A DNA stretch of 64,000 bases, taken from Nemertoderma westbladi. Its lineage: Eukaryota > Xenacoelomorpha > Nemertodermatida > Nemertodermatidae. Positions 31,371-43,100 of this stretch are shown one piece after another. Position 1 is the first letter of the stretch. Each line of letters starts with the position of its first letter. The notes below the pieces were generated by a model that saw only the letters and a program-made list of their open reading frames with translations, did no database searches and had not been told where the DNA came from. Location of the stretch: contig JAUCBJ010003009.1 in NCBI GenBank assembly GCA_032718475.1, positions 1-64,000 of the forward strand, in the 5' to 3' direction. Made by a program: the position numbers and the translations under genes.

Positions 31371-31520
31371 CTAGTGTGCCCATTAGTGTACATTCTAGTG
31401 TGCCCATTAGTGTACCTTCTAGTGTCCCCATTAGTGTACCTTCTACCGTCCCCATTAGTGTACCTTCTAGTGTCCCCATTAGTGTACCATCTAGTGTCCC
31501 CATTAGTGTACCATCTAGTA
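31371..31520 (+). repeat. 24-bp coding minisatellite, about 6 copies
   Basis: Unit AGTGTGCCCATTAGTGTACC plus TTCT, encoding SVPISVPS in frame with the main ORF. A length that is a multiple of three suggests it expanded while the gene was still under selection. Confidence 0.9.
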
Positions 31521-33918
31521 GTCTGCATATAGTAGGTCCGTACTCGGCTACCAGACAATCCACCTTGCTCCACGCAGATAGATTGCCTTCTGGGTGGAGG
31601 CAGTCTATCTCACCAAGGGACCAAGGTTGGATTAGTAGATCTGTGTACTCCAGCCCTGGCAGGTTATCCCCATCTTTGAAGTTGTGGATGTACCCCCCCT
31701 TCGTAGACCATACAGGCAGTGGAGGGCCACAGAGAGACGCCCATTTCCACCGGCGTCTACTCTGCTGGTTTCCACGCCGCCTCTGGCACATACAATTTAA
31801 GTGTGTAAAGGAGGGGTGCGATGGACATCCACTCACATCAAAGGGGGCTTACAATCGTGTCAGGACAGTGATGGACATAAGTGAGTACTACTATCTGGCA
31901 GCCGAGTACATGGAATGTTCTAGGTGTAAGTCAACATACATAGCGTATGATCACCGGATGCTCAGTCAATTGAATGAGGGCATTCGGTGTAGATTCCCAG
32001 TGCAGCTGACGAGAAAGTATGCTTGTGACCGGACTGTAGTGGGCTTTATGAAGTCTCGCACAAAAGGCAATAGCTCCACAGCTATCTGCCACATTATACA
32101 AGAGAATCATAGTGATGAGTGGCTTCATAAGACCCACTGCTACCTACAAGATTGTGCAAGACACAAGGCAAGCCCTTACCCATCAGACAAGACCTATGAG
32201 CCTCCACCAGTGATCCAGCCTTTCCCAAGTCCAGCATGGTTCCTATCGGTCTACATCCAGGATGTATACTCGCGTCTTCCTGAGCTCAAAGCTTCTTGCA
32301 CATCTGTCTATGGTCGGATCTTGAAAATAGATTCGACCAAGAAGGTTTGCAAGAAACTTCAGGGGACGGGAGCCGGATCGGCCTGCTGGGCGACCGATGT
32401 TGGGAATGAGCATGGGGAGGTGCTGCAGTGTGTACTAACACAATCAGAAGGTCTAGATGATTTGAAGGGTATGGCTGACGGCTTGGTGATGAGGTTTCAG
32501 TCAGTTAATCATCCACCGCCTGAAGTGATTTACACGGATCGAGACTGCTGCACTATTGATGCTGATCGTCTGCCGAAAATAGCTCTTCTATTTTCAGGCT
32601 GGCCAAATGTTTTAGTGCGCCTTGATTCATTTCACTTCATGCGGCGGTTGGGTAAAGGATGTACCTCTGAAAGCCATCCACTCTATGGATCCTTTATGGC
32701 TCGGATCTCAAGAGCCATATTCGAGCGGGATCCAGCCGACTTCCGGTTGTTGTTAGAGGCTAAGCGTAGCGAGACCACTGGAATAGGCTTAGTGCCAGAC
32801 TCAGTTGTAATCGGTCTGATTACAGCAGATGAACTAGCACGCCATTGCCGTCGGAGGACAAGGGGTGTGGAAGAGACGCGAAAGAGGATAGAGGAACTCT
32901 TTGATCAGCTGTTACTGGCAACTGATTACCTAGGAGTACCTCTTTTCCGCAATGATATTGCGCAAATCTGGCAGCAACAACAACAACATCTTGCATGCCT
33001 ACAAGATGTCACTAATGTCGCCCTTTATGAGGTGACTGGTCATCTCACAAAGGGCAACATTGAGTTGCCAGTCTATCGTTGTGCGAGGGGCACAAATTCT
33101 CTGGAATCCTTCCATCTCCACCTTGAGAAGTTTATCCCTGGTACGTCTGCGAACCTGGTGAACTTCCAGGCTTACCTTCTCGATGGAATTACAAGGTGGA
33201 ATCTGCTCAGATCGGAAGCCATTCTTAGAAATGAGTCACGGTCAATTAGGTCATTCAACACCACCTTGAAGGGCTTGGTTAATCAAAAACACGAACACTT
33301 GTTTGGCAAGCCCTGCCTAGAATCATTTGTCATGCCTTCCAAGTACACTGGAGAGCTCATCGGAGTAAATTACCTTCTTCACCAGTCAGATCCATCTGGT
33401 GAAGAACTTGACGCCGAGATAGAGGATGGCTTCATCGGTGTTGACTTCAAAGAAGTTGAACTGGTCTTGCCTGAGTCTGAACTCATTGTGGCTGGTATTC
33501 CTGACCATAATGAGCTTAACTTTGAGCAAATTGACAACACCGATGCAGAAGTACCAATAGGCACTGAGTTTGAGCCCAAGCTGGTAGGGCTAGATGTGGA
33601 TGACACTGTAGTGCCAGTACAACCGACAGTGCAGTCAAACTCAAACACAACGGAAGACACTACTGGTTTCACCACTACTGTAGATAGTTCCTCTCTTCCT
33701 GGTTGGGATAAAGTGGTGGATTTGGCTGAGACTTTGGTCTCTATGGAGGGATTGGCAGTGTCTATCAGAGATGCGGATCTTATTATAAAACAATTCAACT
33801 GTTTAACAGTGTTTGATAAAAAGAATCTCCAGTTTCAGCCAAGTATTGTAGTTCGTCGAGGGGGATTCCGGCAAAAGAAAGGGTTGGGTAACACTGGCGT
33901 TGAGGCAATGCGGCGTTT

Positions 33919-35340
33919 TTCCTATCTGGTGGAACACCTGCTCTAAGCCCAGCGCTTAGTAGGGTGGTGAAGGCTGTGTTTATCCGACTAGGTGAGCTGT
34001 ACCCGGATGGTCAACGTGTCACTACAGACACAGGGCGCAAATTTTTTTCGCGATGGCGTTTAATGGTAAAACATTACACTAAAATCCGAAATCGAATTGC
34101 GCACTGTGCCCCTATAGCTGATGGCTGTTCCTTGGTATTATACAATGTCAATGAGCAGACCCTGAAGCTATGGTTTGACAAGCAGACCAAACGGGATCAG
34201 GCCAGAGCACTTGAAACCAATTTTGGTTTGGAGAGTTCAGCCCCACAACCATCTAGTGAAGGACAGCTTCCACCACTACCACCACCAGAGCAGCTGCAAC
34301 AACCAGCCAACCCCGTGACCTTACATGACCCCTTGGATGTAGGAGGAATTGCAAACGTACGCATTCGGAAACAAACCTCCCAACCGCCACTGGCAATTGC
34401 TTCCCTTCCACATCAGATCCCCACTACACCCTACCACCCACAGCCATCACATCAGATCCCCACTACACCCTACCACCCACGGCCATCACATCAGATCCCC
34501 ACTACACCCTACCACCTACAGCCATCACATCAGATCCCCACTACACCCTACCACCCACAGCCATCACATCAGATCCCCACTACACCTTACCACCCACAGC
34601 CATCACATCAGATCCCCACTAGACCCTACCACCCACAGCCATCACATCAGATCCCCACTACACCCTACCACCCAGAGCCCTCACATCAGATCCCCACTAC
34701 ACCCTACCACCCACAGCCATCACATCAGATCCCCACTACACCCTACCACCAACAGCCATCACATCAGATCCCCACTACACCCTACCACCCACATTCATCA
34801 CACCCATACCTCCCCCAGTCTCATTACGACATTCACTATCCAAACCAGGCTCACTACACACCGCAACACTACATTCCCCCACAGCCTTACACTGACCAAC
34901 ACCCTCAAGCATACAATAGGCAACAGAGCTCCTATCTCACTCACCCTCCAACTCACACACTCCCACACCCATCCCAACCACCACCCCCCCATTCGTACAT
35001 TACTTACCCGCAATCACACACACACCAATACACCCCTACTTACACCCACCCACACCCCCACCCCATTCTCACTCCACATCAACCATCCTCGTCTAGTCGT
35101 ACCAGCAATTGGCGAAAACGAAAGGCAGGGGCTGTACCTACACAACAAGATCCTCCCAAGGTCCGCAAGTACCATGCTTGTAGCACATGCAATCAGTTCC
35201 TTACTGCCGATACTGGTCATAGCCAGTACTATGGGAATTGGTTTTGCCCAAAGAAGCAAAACCAAGTCCCATATATCAACTGGTTGGCAAGCATGAAAGA
35301 GAAACTTGCGGACAAGAAGGCCGCCAAAAAATTTATTTAG
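33919..35340 (+). pseudogene. C-terminal segment of the DUF6729-like gene
   Basis: Open frame from 33919 to the TAG at 35338-35340. Immediately after the T run it reads FLSGG...LSRVVKAVFIRLGELYP and then RWRLMVKHYTKIRN, the conserved continuation that DUF6729-family proteins show after 'GVE.M.R'. Next come a glutamine/proline linker, ten copies of a 13-residue HQIPTTPYHPQPS repeat, a His/Pro/Tyr-rich tract, and a Cys-containing end (CSTCNQFL...GNWFCP). A GTG at 33964 is not a credible start. Confidence 0.65.
34408..34795 (+). repeat. 39-bp coding minisatellite, 10 copies
   Basis: Unit CATCAGATCCCCACTACACC then CTACCACCCACAGCCATCA, encoding HQIPTTPYHPQPS. Variants are single-base changes (CGGCCA, CTACAG, GAGCCC, AGACCC) with no length change, so the frame is kept through all copies. 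Confidence 0.96.
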
Positions 35341-36033
35341 TATTATTTTTACATTAATTACATATTATTACATATAGTTAAAATTTGTTTTACACTTTTG
35401 GTCTAACCATTATTGCTGAGTTGTTCCTCTACTACAGCCTCTGCCTTCAAATTGTGTAATGCAATGCCATTTTAATACTTTTGTATTACGTCTATATTGT
35501 ATTCTGTATATTTTTATATTGCATGCATTGCTTTGAATTGCTTAATGAAACTGAATATATTAATTAAATACATTGTAGTAAAAACCTATATTTTTCATAT
35601 CAGAAATTACAGAAATCCGTTTTCGCCAATGTGTGTTTTTTATACATAGTCTGATTTTAATTAAAGAATTAAAGTTGATCAACGTTTCCTATGAAAAAAA
35701 TAAAAAGTACTTATATCCTAGAATGTTCAATAATAATTATTGTAATTAATTAGTTTTAGTTTTGTTTGCTTTTCTATTATCATATATCATTAAATAAATA
35801 TGAGAGAAATAGAGATCCCTTTGTTATAATATCGTACACATATCACAGTACAATATCTTGTGATATTTACATATACAATAAACGCGTTCATAGGGCCTTC
35901 GCGCACACGTAAGTCCAGTAGAACTATAAAGTCTTTCTGTGTGTAGAATTTCTAAACTTTTGGTAAACTACATGTGTACTAAGTTTGGCATCAAAGATTG
36001 ACCGACTTATCATACATTTTCATTCACATTTTC
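35341..36033. other. 3' flank of the DUF6729-like gene
   Basis: AT-rich with several AATAAA-like strings (for example ATTAAATA near 35563 and AAATAAATA near 35794) that could serve polyadenylation. No gene, and no terminal inverted repeats matching the upstream flank of the element, were recognised. Confidence 0.4.
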
Positions 36034-36205
36034 AGCCCATGACTTTCTTGGGGCGCATCTTAAAGGACACTGGCCTTGAAGATGCGGATGATCTAGCAAA
36101 TGTCATGGGTGATAGGGAGTTGTGGCGGTGCAATTTTGTTGACAAGCCGGCACAGCATTCTTAAAAATGCAGCTGCAATGCAGCATGCCGATCCAAGTAG
36201 TAGTA
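36034..36205 (+). mobile_element. 5'-truncated LINE copy (3' end only)
   Basis: The sequence from CAGCCCATGACTTTCTTG to the CCGATCC(A) end and an AGTAGTAGTAG tail matches the last ~170 bp of the minus-strand LINE at 16073-16245 with about three mismatches over 127 compared bases. It is inserted in the opposite orientation. It encodes only the last ~43 codons of the reverse transcriptase ORF, a typical product of incomplete target-primed reverse transcription. High similarity to the other copy implies recent activity of the family. Confidence 0.93.
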
Positions 36206-37027
36206 GTAAGTAGTATTACCACTTCTCAATAAGGTAGACAGCTGTATGTTTACAGTATAGAACGGTCGTAAAATAGAGGCGTCCCATTGGATGCTATTTA
36301 TAGATCCAAACCCCTTTTCTTTCCCCCTCTTCCCCCTTTTCTTACGCGCTCTTACCCCCAGCACAGAGAAGATCTTCCCCCAGCTCGCGCGCAGAGATAT
36401 GAGCTTCCGATTCTGTTATTCCATTTGTCTGATAATCATAGATACCTGACATATACCGATACTTGCCTAACAACTCAACCCTACCGGACCTGAAATGAAA
36501 AATCATTGTTATCAGGACTGCTGGACTGCTACGCGTAGTTTCAAAATACCTACGCGTAGTTCTGTATTTCCAAAATAACTAAGCGTAGTTTAGAAACACC
36601 TACGCGTAGTTGTTAAAAAGGCAATAAGTCTGGCCCTACCGGTAAAAGACAGGAATGGAAGTTACAAACTACGCGTAGCTACGCGTATTCTGTGATTAGG
36701 CCTAACCGCCCGACCGCTGTGCGCTGTACCGGCAGACCGGTATGTAAACCTGTAACTGTCAGACTGTGAACTGCGTAACTTGTCGATTGTATTCAGTACC
36801 GGGATTGTAACCTTGCTTTGCAGTTCCACCTCGCACCGCAAACGTAATTCTGTAATTCAGTAATAGGCAGATTAGTCAGTCAGTTGGAACCGGTAACGGC
36901 CAGACGGCTACCGCTAAACCTGTTAACGGTCAGAGGGCAGCCTTTGTTGTTACTCAGCTCATAAAATATAGGCCTAGGAGCCAAGTCAGCAAGTACCGGT
37001 AGCCTAACAACCGAATACAGTAAAACA
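36206..37027 (+). promoter_or_regulatory. TOP1: Presumed promoter and 5' UTR region of TOP1
   Basis: No TATA box is evident. Besides the ACGCGT palindromes it contains several ACCGGT strings (for example 36650, 36737, 36890, 36996). The start codon context is AAAACAATGG, a good animal initiation context. The transcription start cannot be placed from sequence. Confidence 0.35.
36529..36688. promoter_or_regulatory. TOP1: Cluster of CTACGCGTAG palindromes upstream of TOP1
   Basis: The 10-base palindrome CTACGCGTAG occurs at 36529, 36550, 36600 and 36669, with one-base variants at 36579 (CTAAGCGTAG) and 36679 (CTACGCGTAT): six sites in 160 bp, about 340-500 bp before the TOP1 start. This could be a binding-site cluster or a decayed tandem repeat. 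Confidence 0.45.
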
Positions 37028-37115
37028 ATGGATTCCGAAGATGAAGTTCAAACGGGTCTTCCAACTAATCAAACAGAATTTGATAAAGATGAATCGGATG
37101 ATGACGTTCCAATAG
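37028..37115 (+). CDS. TOP1: TOP1 coding exon 1
   Basis: 88 bp from ATG to a strong donor ATAG|GTAAGA. It encodes 29 acidic residues ending DESDDDVPI plus one base. The phase matches exon 2, where the split codon becomes glycine. The 'D-rich-VPI' motif resembles the 'EEDVPLA' motif of insect Top1. The frame also runs on past the donor, but into sequence with no similarity to topoisomerases. Confidence 0.72.
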
Positions 37116-40100
37116 GTAAGATTGCAGGACTGTACTGCTGTACCGGTATCCTGTCTGCGATAGCGCGCCGCCGCCGATGGCCGACCAATTTTTATGCGCA
37201 CTGCGCGCCGATGCAATTTCGATGCAATTCCCGCACCAATGAAATTTTTAAGCGTGCCGCACTCGCACAGCACATAGAAACAATTTTGAAGAGCGCCGCG
37301 CCAATCTGCCAAATGCAATTTCAATTTTGAAGGAGTGTAACCCAGTAACCTGTCTGCCATTGTCAGTACTGCTGAACCTGTCCCTGTCTGCCTGTGCCCT
37401 GTCTGTCTGTCTGTTTGTACCGCAGTACCGGTACCGTAACCCTACTGCCTACCGGCTGACCGGTACAAGCATACAAGTCAAGTAAACAGAAAGGCGAGCG
37501 AAGCGAGCCGAAATTTTTAAACAGCTAAATGCAATTTTTGAGGCACTTCCGTAGGCCTATGTCAGTATGTTAAACCAACAGACCCACAGACCAACAAATC
37601 CTGAAATCGGCGCTGGTTTTAATTTTTGGGAGCGCCACGCGCAAAGCCGGCGCGCTTTACGATTTTCGTCCGCGCCACCCGCCATGCGCCACATTCAGAC
37701 ATTGGCGCGCTTTTATTCTAAAGCGCGCCGGATTAATCCGGCGCAAAGTGTATGGATTCCAGTCTGGACCGGTACCGGTATGCGGTACATGTACACCAGT
37801 AGACGTACGGCAGTACGGTACAGCTGAAAGACACAGGCAGACAGGACACTGTGCCTGACTATGATTGCCAGATTGCTGGACTGTCACTCACTCCTCTCCC
37901 CACCCGGGGTGCGGGGTGGGGAGTGAGAACACCTCTAGCTGTCTAGGGCTGTAGGGGTGGGGTGGGGACCCCTAAAGGAGACTCCAGTCACAGAGTCAGC
38001 CAGTACTCCCAAGACTGCAAGACCAAACCGGTACCGTTACCCTGGTACCGGTGTCTGGCAGTCTGGGTGTGCGTGGGGCGTGCCTAGTCTTGCTGTCTTG
38101 GGTCTAGTTTGTTATATTCTGACTGTCTGACATTAAATATATAAACTTTGTACATTTTCTTCAGGTCAAATCGCGCGGCAGCACAGCGGGCTGAACGGGC
38201 GGGTTGACGAGGGGGGTCAGGACATGTCGGACGACGACATCCCGCTGCTACGGACATCCGCCGAAAAATCCGGACACATTCGGACTCCGGACAACCACTC
38301 GGCGGAAAAGCGACGCCATTCCGACACGGGCGAGGGGTCTAGCCATCGCAGTAAACACGAGAAACACGATAAACATAAACGCGACAAACATAATAAACAC
38401 GACAAACATAAACACGACAAACATAATAAACACGACAAACATAAAAACAGAGAAGATAAACTCAAATACCCGGGGCTTTCGACGCGGGTAAAATCGGAAC
38501 CGGAAAGCGACTACGACGACGACGACGACTATAAACCGATGAAAAAAACAATTAAAGTAGAAAAAGTAAAAGACAAAGTAGTAAAGAAAGAGACTAAAGT
38601 AAATGGGATACGAGAAAGTAAAAACGAGAAGAGACGGAGCGATGCCGGACCCTCCAGCTCCCCGCGGAAAAAACCGAAGAAAGAACCTGAGGAAGTCTGG
38701 GAGTGGTGGAAGGAGGCCCCCAAAGCGGAGGGGGTTAAATGGAGTTCATTGACCCACAGAGGCCCGTGGTTCCCCCCGGCCTACGAACCCCTCCCGGCCA
38801 CCGTCGTCTTTCGTTACGACGGACAGCCACTCCGTCTGTCCGCCAACGCCGAGGAGGTGATGGGTTTCTACGCGAAGATGCTGGACCACGATTACACCGC
38901 CAAGGACGTCTTCAATAAGAACTTCATGCACGACTGGCGGAAGGTGATGACTCACGATGAGCGGGGGAAGATCGCCGATTTAAATAAGTGCGACTTCCGG
39001 GCGGTTCACGCGTATTTCACGGAGCAGAGTGAGGAGCGCAAAGCCGCGAGCAAAGAGGAGAAACAGAAGCGTAAAGAGGAGAACGAAGCGATCACTAAGG
39101 AATTTGGGTTCGCCATGCTGGACGGGCATAAGGAGAAGCTCGGGGCCTTCCGGGTGGAGCCCCCCGGGTTGTTCCGGGGGCGGGGCGACCATCCCAAGAT
39201 GGGGAAACTAAAGAAACGCGTGCAGCCCGAGGATGTTACCATCAACGTCTCGAAGGGGGCAACCCCCCCGCCCCCCGCGGGGCACCGATGGAAGGAAGTG
39301 AAGCACGATGTGTCGGTCACCTGGTTGGCCTGTTGGACGGAGAATGTCCAGGCCAACATCAAGTACGTCATGTTTAGCGCGCAGAGCAAGCTGAAAGGCG
39401 TGAAAGATATGCAGAAGTACGATAAAGCGAGGGAGCTTATCAAACACGTGGATCGGATACGGAAGGCTTACACGGACGACTTCCAGGTAGGTTCGGGAAC
39501 ACAGACGACTTCCAGGTAGGTTCGGGAACACAGACGACTTCCAGGTAGGTTCGGGAACACAGACGACTTCCAGGTAGGTTCGGGAACACAGACGACTTCC
39601 AGGTAGGTTCGGGAACACAGACGACTTCCAGGTAGGTTCGGGAACACAGACGACTTCCAGGTAGGTTCGGGAACACAGACGACTTCCAGGTAGGTTCGGG
39701 AACACAGACGACTTCCAGGTAGGTTCGGGAACACAGACGACTTCCAGGTAGGTTCGGGAACACAGACGACTTCCAGGTAGGTTCGGGAACACAGACGACT
39801 TCCAGGTTGGTTCGGGAACACAGACGACTTCCAGGTAGGTTCAGGAATACGGACGACTTCCAGGTAGGTTCGCGAACACAGACGACTTCCAGGTAGGTTC
39901 GGGAACACAGACGACTTCCAGGTTGGTTCGGGAACACAGACGACTTCCAGGTAGGTTCGGGAACACAGACGACTTCCAGGTAGGTTCGGGAACACAGTCG
40001 ACTTCCAGGTAGGTTCGAACACAGACGACTTCCAGGTAGGTTCGGGAACACAGACGACTTCCAGGTAGGTTCGGGAACACAGACGACTTCCAGGTTGGTC

Positions 40101-43100
40101 GGGAACACAGACGACTTCCAGGTAGGTTCGGGAACACAGACGACTTCCAGGTAGGTTCGGGAACACAGACGACTTCCAGGTTGGTTCGGGAACACAGGCG
40201 ACTTCCAGGTAGGTTCGGGAATACGGACGACTTCCAGGTAGGTTCGGGAACACAGACGACTTCCAGGTTGGTTCGGGAACACAGGCGACTTCCAGGTTGG
40301 TCGGGAACACAGACGACTTCCAGGTAGGTTCGGGAACACAGACGACTTCCAGGTAGGTTCGGGAACACAGACGACTTCCAGGTAGGTTCGGGAACACAGA
40401 CGACTTCCAGGTAGGTTCGGGAACACAATCGACTTCCAGGTAGGTTCGAACACAGACGACTTCCAGGTAGGTTCGGGAACACAGACGACTTCCAGGTAGG
40501 TTCGGGAACACAGACGACTTCCAGGTTGGTCGGGAACACAGACGACTTCCAGGTAGGTTCGGGAACACAGACGACTTCCAGGTAGGTTCGGGAACACAGA
40601 CAACTTCCAGGTAGGTTCGGGAATACAGACGACTTCCAGGTAGGTTCGGGAACACAGACGACTTCCAGGTTGGTCGGGAACACAGGCGACTTCCAGGTAG
40701 GTTCGGGAACACAGTCGACTTCCAGGTAGGTTCGGGAACACAGTCGACTTCCAGGTAGGTTCGGGAACACAGACGACTTCCAGGTAGGTTCGGGAACACA
40801 GTCGACTTCCAGGTAGGTTCGGGAACACAGACAACTTCCAGGTAGGTTCGGGAATACAGACGACTTCCAGGTAGGTTCGGGAACACAGACGACTTCCAGG
40901 TTGGTCGGGAACACAGGCGACTTCCAGGTAGGTTCGGGAACACAGACGACTTTCAGGTAGGTTCGGGAACACAGTCGACTTCCAGGTAGGTTCGAACACA
41001 GGCGACTTCCAGGTAGGTTTGGGAACACACACGACTTCCAGGTAGGTTTGGGAACACAGACAACTTCCAGGTAGGTTCGGGAACACAGACGACTTTCAGG
41101 TAGGTTCGGGAACACAGTCGACTTCCAGGTAGGTTCGAACACAGGCGACTTCCAGGTAGGTTCGGGAACACAGACGACTTCCAGGTAGGTTCGGGAACAC
41201 AGGCGACTTCCAGGTTGGTTCGGGAACACAGGCGACTTCCAGGTAGGTTCGGGAATACGGACGACTTCCAGGTAGGTTCGGGAACACAGACGACTTCCAG
41301 GTAGGTTCGGGAACACAGACGACTTCCAGGTAGGTTCGGGAACACAATCGACTTCCAGGTAGGTTCGAACACAGACGACTTCCAGGTAGGTTCGAACACA
41401 GGCGACTTCCAGGTAGGTTCGGGAACACAGACGACTTCCAGGTTGGTTCGGGAACACAGGCGACTTCCAGGTAGGTTCGGGAATACGGACGACTTCCAGG
41501 TAGGTTCGGGAACACAGACGACTTCCAGGTAGGTTCGGGAACACAGACGACTTCCAGGTAGGTTCGGGAACACAATCGACTTCCAGGTAGGTTCGAACAC
41601 AGACGACTTCCAGGTAGGTTCGGGAACACAGACGACTTCCAGGTAGGTTCGGGAACACAGACGACTTCCAGGTTGGTCGGGAACACAGACGACTTCCAGG
41701 TAGGTTCGGGAACACAGACGACTTCCAGGTAGGTTCGGGAACACAGACAACTTCCAGGTAGGTTCGGGAATACAGACGACTTCCAGGTAGGTTCGGGAAC
41801 ACAGACGACTTCCAGGTAGGTTCGGGAACACAGTCGACTTCCAGGTAGGTTCGGGAACACAGTCGACTTCCAGGTAGGTTCGGGAACACAGTCGACTTCC
41901 AGGTAGGTTCGGGAACACAGACAACTTCCAGGTAGGTTCGGGAACACAGACGACTTCCAGGTAGGTTCGGGAACACAGACGACTTCCAGGTAGGTTCGGG
42001 AACACAGACGACTTCCAGGTTGGTTCGGGAACACAGACGACTTCCAGGTTGGTTCGGGAACACAGACGACTTCCAGGTAGGTTCGGGAACACAGACGACT
42101 TCCAGGTAGGTTCGGGAACACAGACGACTTCCAGGTTGGTTCGGGAACACAGACGACTTCCAGGTAGGTTCGGGAACACAGACGACTTCCAGGTAGGTTC
42201 GGGAACACAGACGACTTCCAGGTAGGTTCGGGAACACAGACGACTTCCAGGTTGGTTCGGGAACACAGACGACTTCCAGGTTGGTTCGGGAACACAGACG
42301 ACTTCCAGGTAGGTTCGGGAACACAGACGACTTCCAGGTAGGTTCGGGAACACAGACGACTTCCAGGTTGGTCGGGAACACAGGCGACTTCCAGGTAGGT
42401 TCGGGAACACAGACGACTTTCAGGTAGGTTCGGGAACACAGTCGACTTCCAGGTAGGTTCGAACACAGGCGACTTCCAGGTAGGTTTGGGAACACACACG
42501 ACTTCCAGGTAGGTTTGGGAACACAGACAACTTCCAGGTAGGTTCGGGAACACAGACGACTTTCAGGTAGGTTCGGGAACACAGTCGACTTCCAGGTAGG
42601 TTCGAACACAGGCGACTTCCAGGTAGGTTCGGGAACACAGACGACTTCCAGGTAGGTTCGGGAACACAGACGACTTCCAGGTAGGTTCGGGAACACAGAC
42701 GATTTCCAGGAAGGTTCGGGAACACAGACGACTTCCAGGTAGGTTCGGGAACACAGTCGACTTCCAGGTAGGTTCGAACACAGACGACTTCCAGGTTGGT
42801 TCGCGAACACAGATGACTTCCAGGTAGGTTCGGGATAACGGATGACTTCCAGGTAGGTTCGGGAACACAGACGACTTCCAGGTAGGTTCGGGAACACAGA
42901 CGATTTCCAGGAAGGTTCGGGAACACAGACGACTTCCAGGTAGGTTCGGGAACACAGTCGACTTCCAGGTAGGTTCGAACACAGACGACTTCCAGGTTGG
43001 TTCGCGAACACAGATGACTTCCAGGTAGGTTCGGGATAACGGATGACTTCCAGGTAGGTTCGCGAACACAGACGACTTCCAGGTAGGTTCGGGAACACAG

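Larger units (their letters stand above)
30533..33946 (+). pseudogene. DUF6729-like transposase-related protein, main ORF
   Basis: 1,137-codon frame; the genuine part starts at the proline repeats near 30720. After two low-complexity repeat blocks comes a zinc-ribbon-like region (KCVKEGC near 419, ECSRCKS near 463) and an RNase-H-like region with D600 (IDSTKK), D669 (YTDRDCC), RLDSFHFMRR, RCARGTNSLESFH with E858, and PGTSAN. From memory this matches a large family annotated DUF6729, abundant in fish and some invertebrates and suspected to be transposon-derived. The D-D-E assignment is my inference. The frame ends at TAA 33944-33946 because of a -1 shift in a T run (33916-33920); the protein continues in another frame to 35340. 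Confidence 0.72.

Noticed and set aside
39487-39519. Extension of TOP1 exon 2 through VGSGTQTTSR to a stop
   Set aside because: The extension reads the repeat unit into a TAG at 39517. Homologous topoisomerases continue with catalytic domains, and a good donor lies exactly at the conserved boundary.
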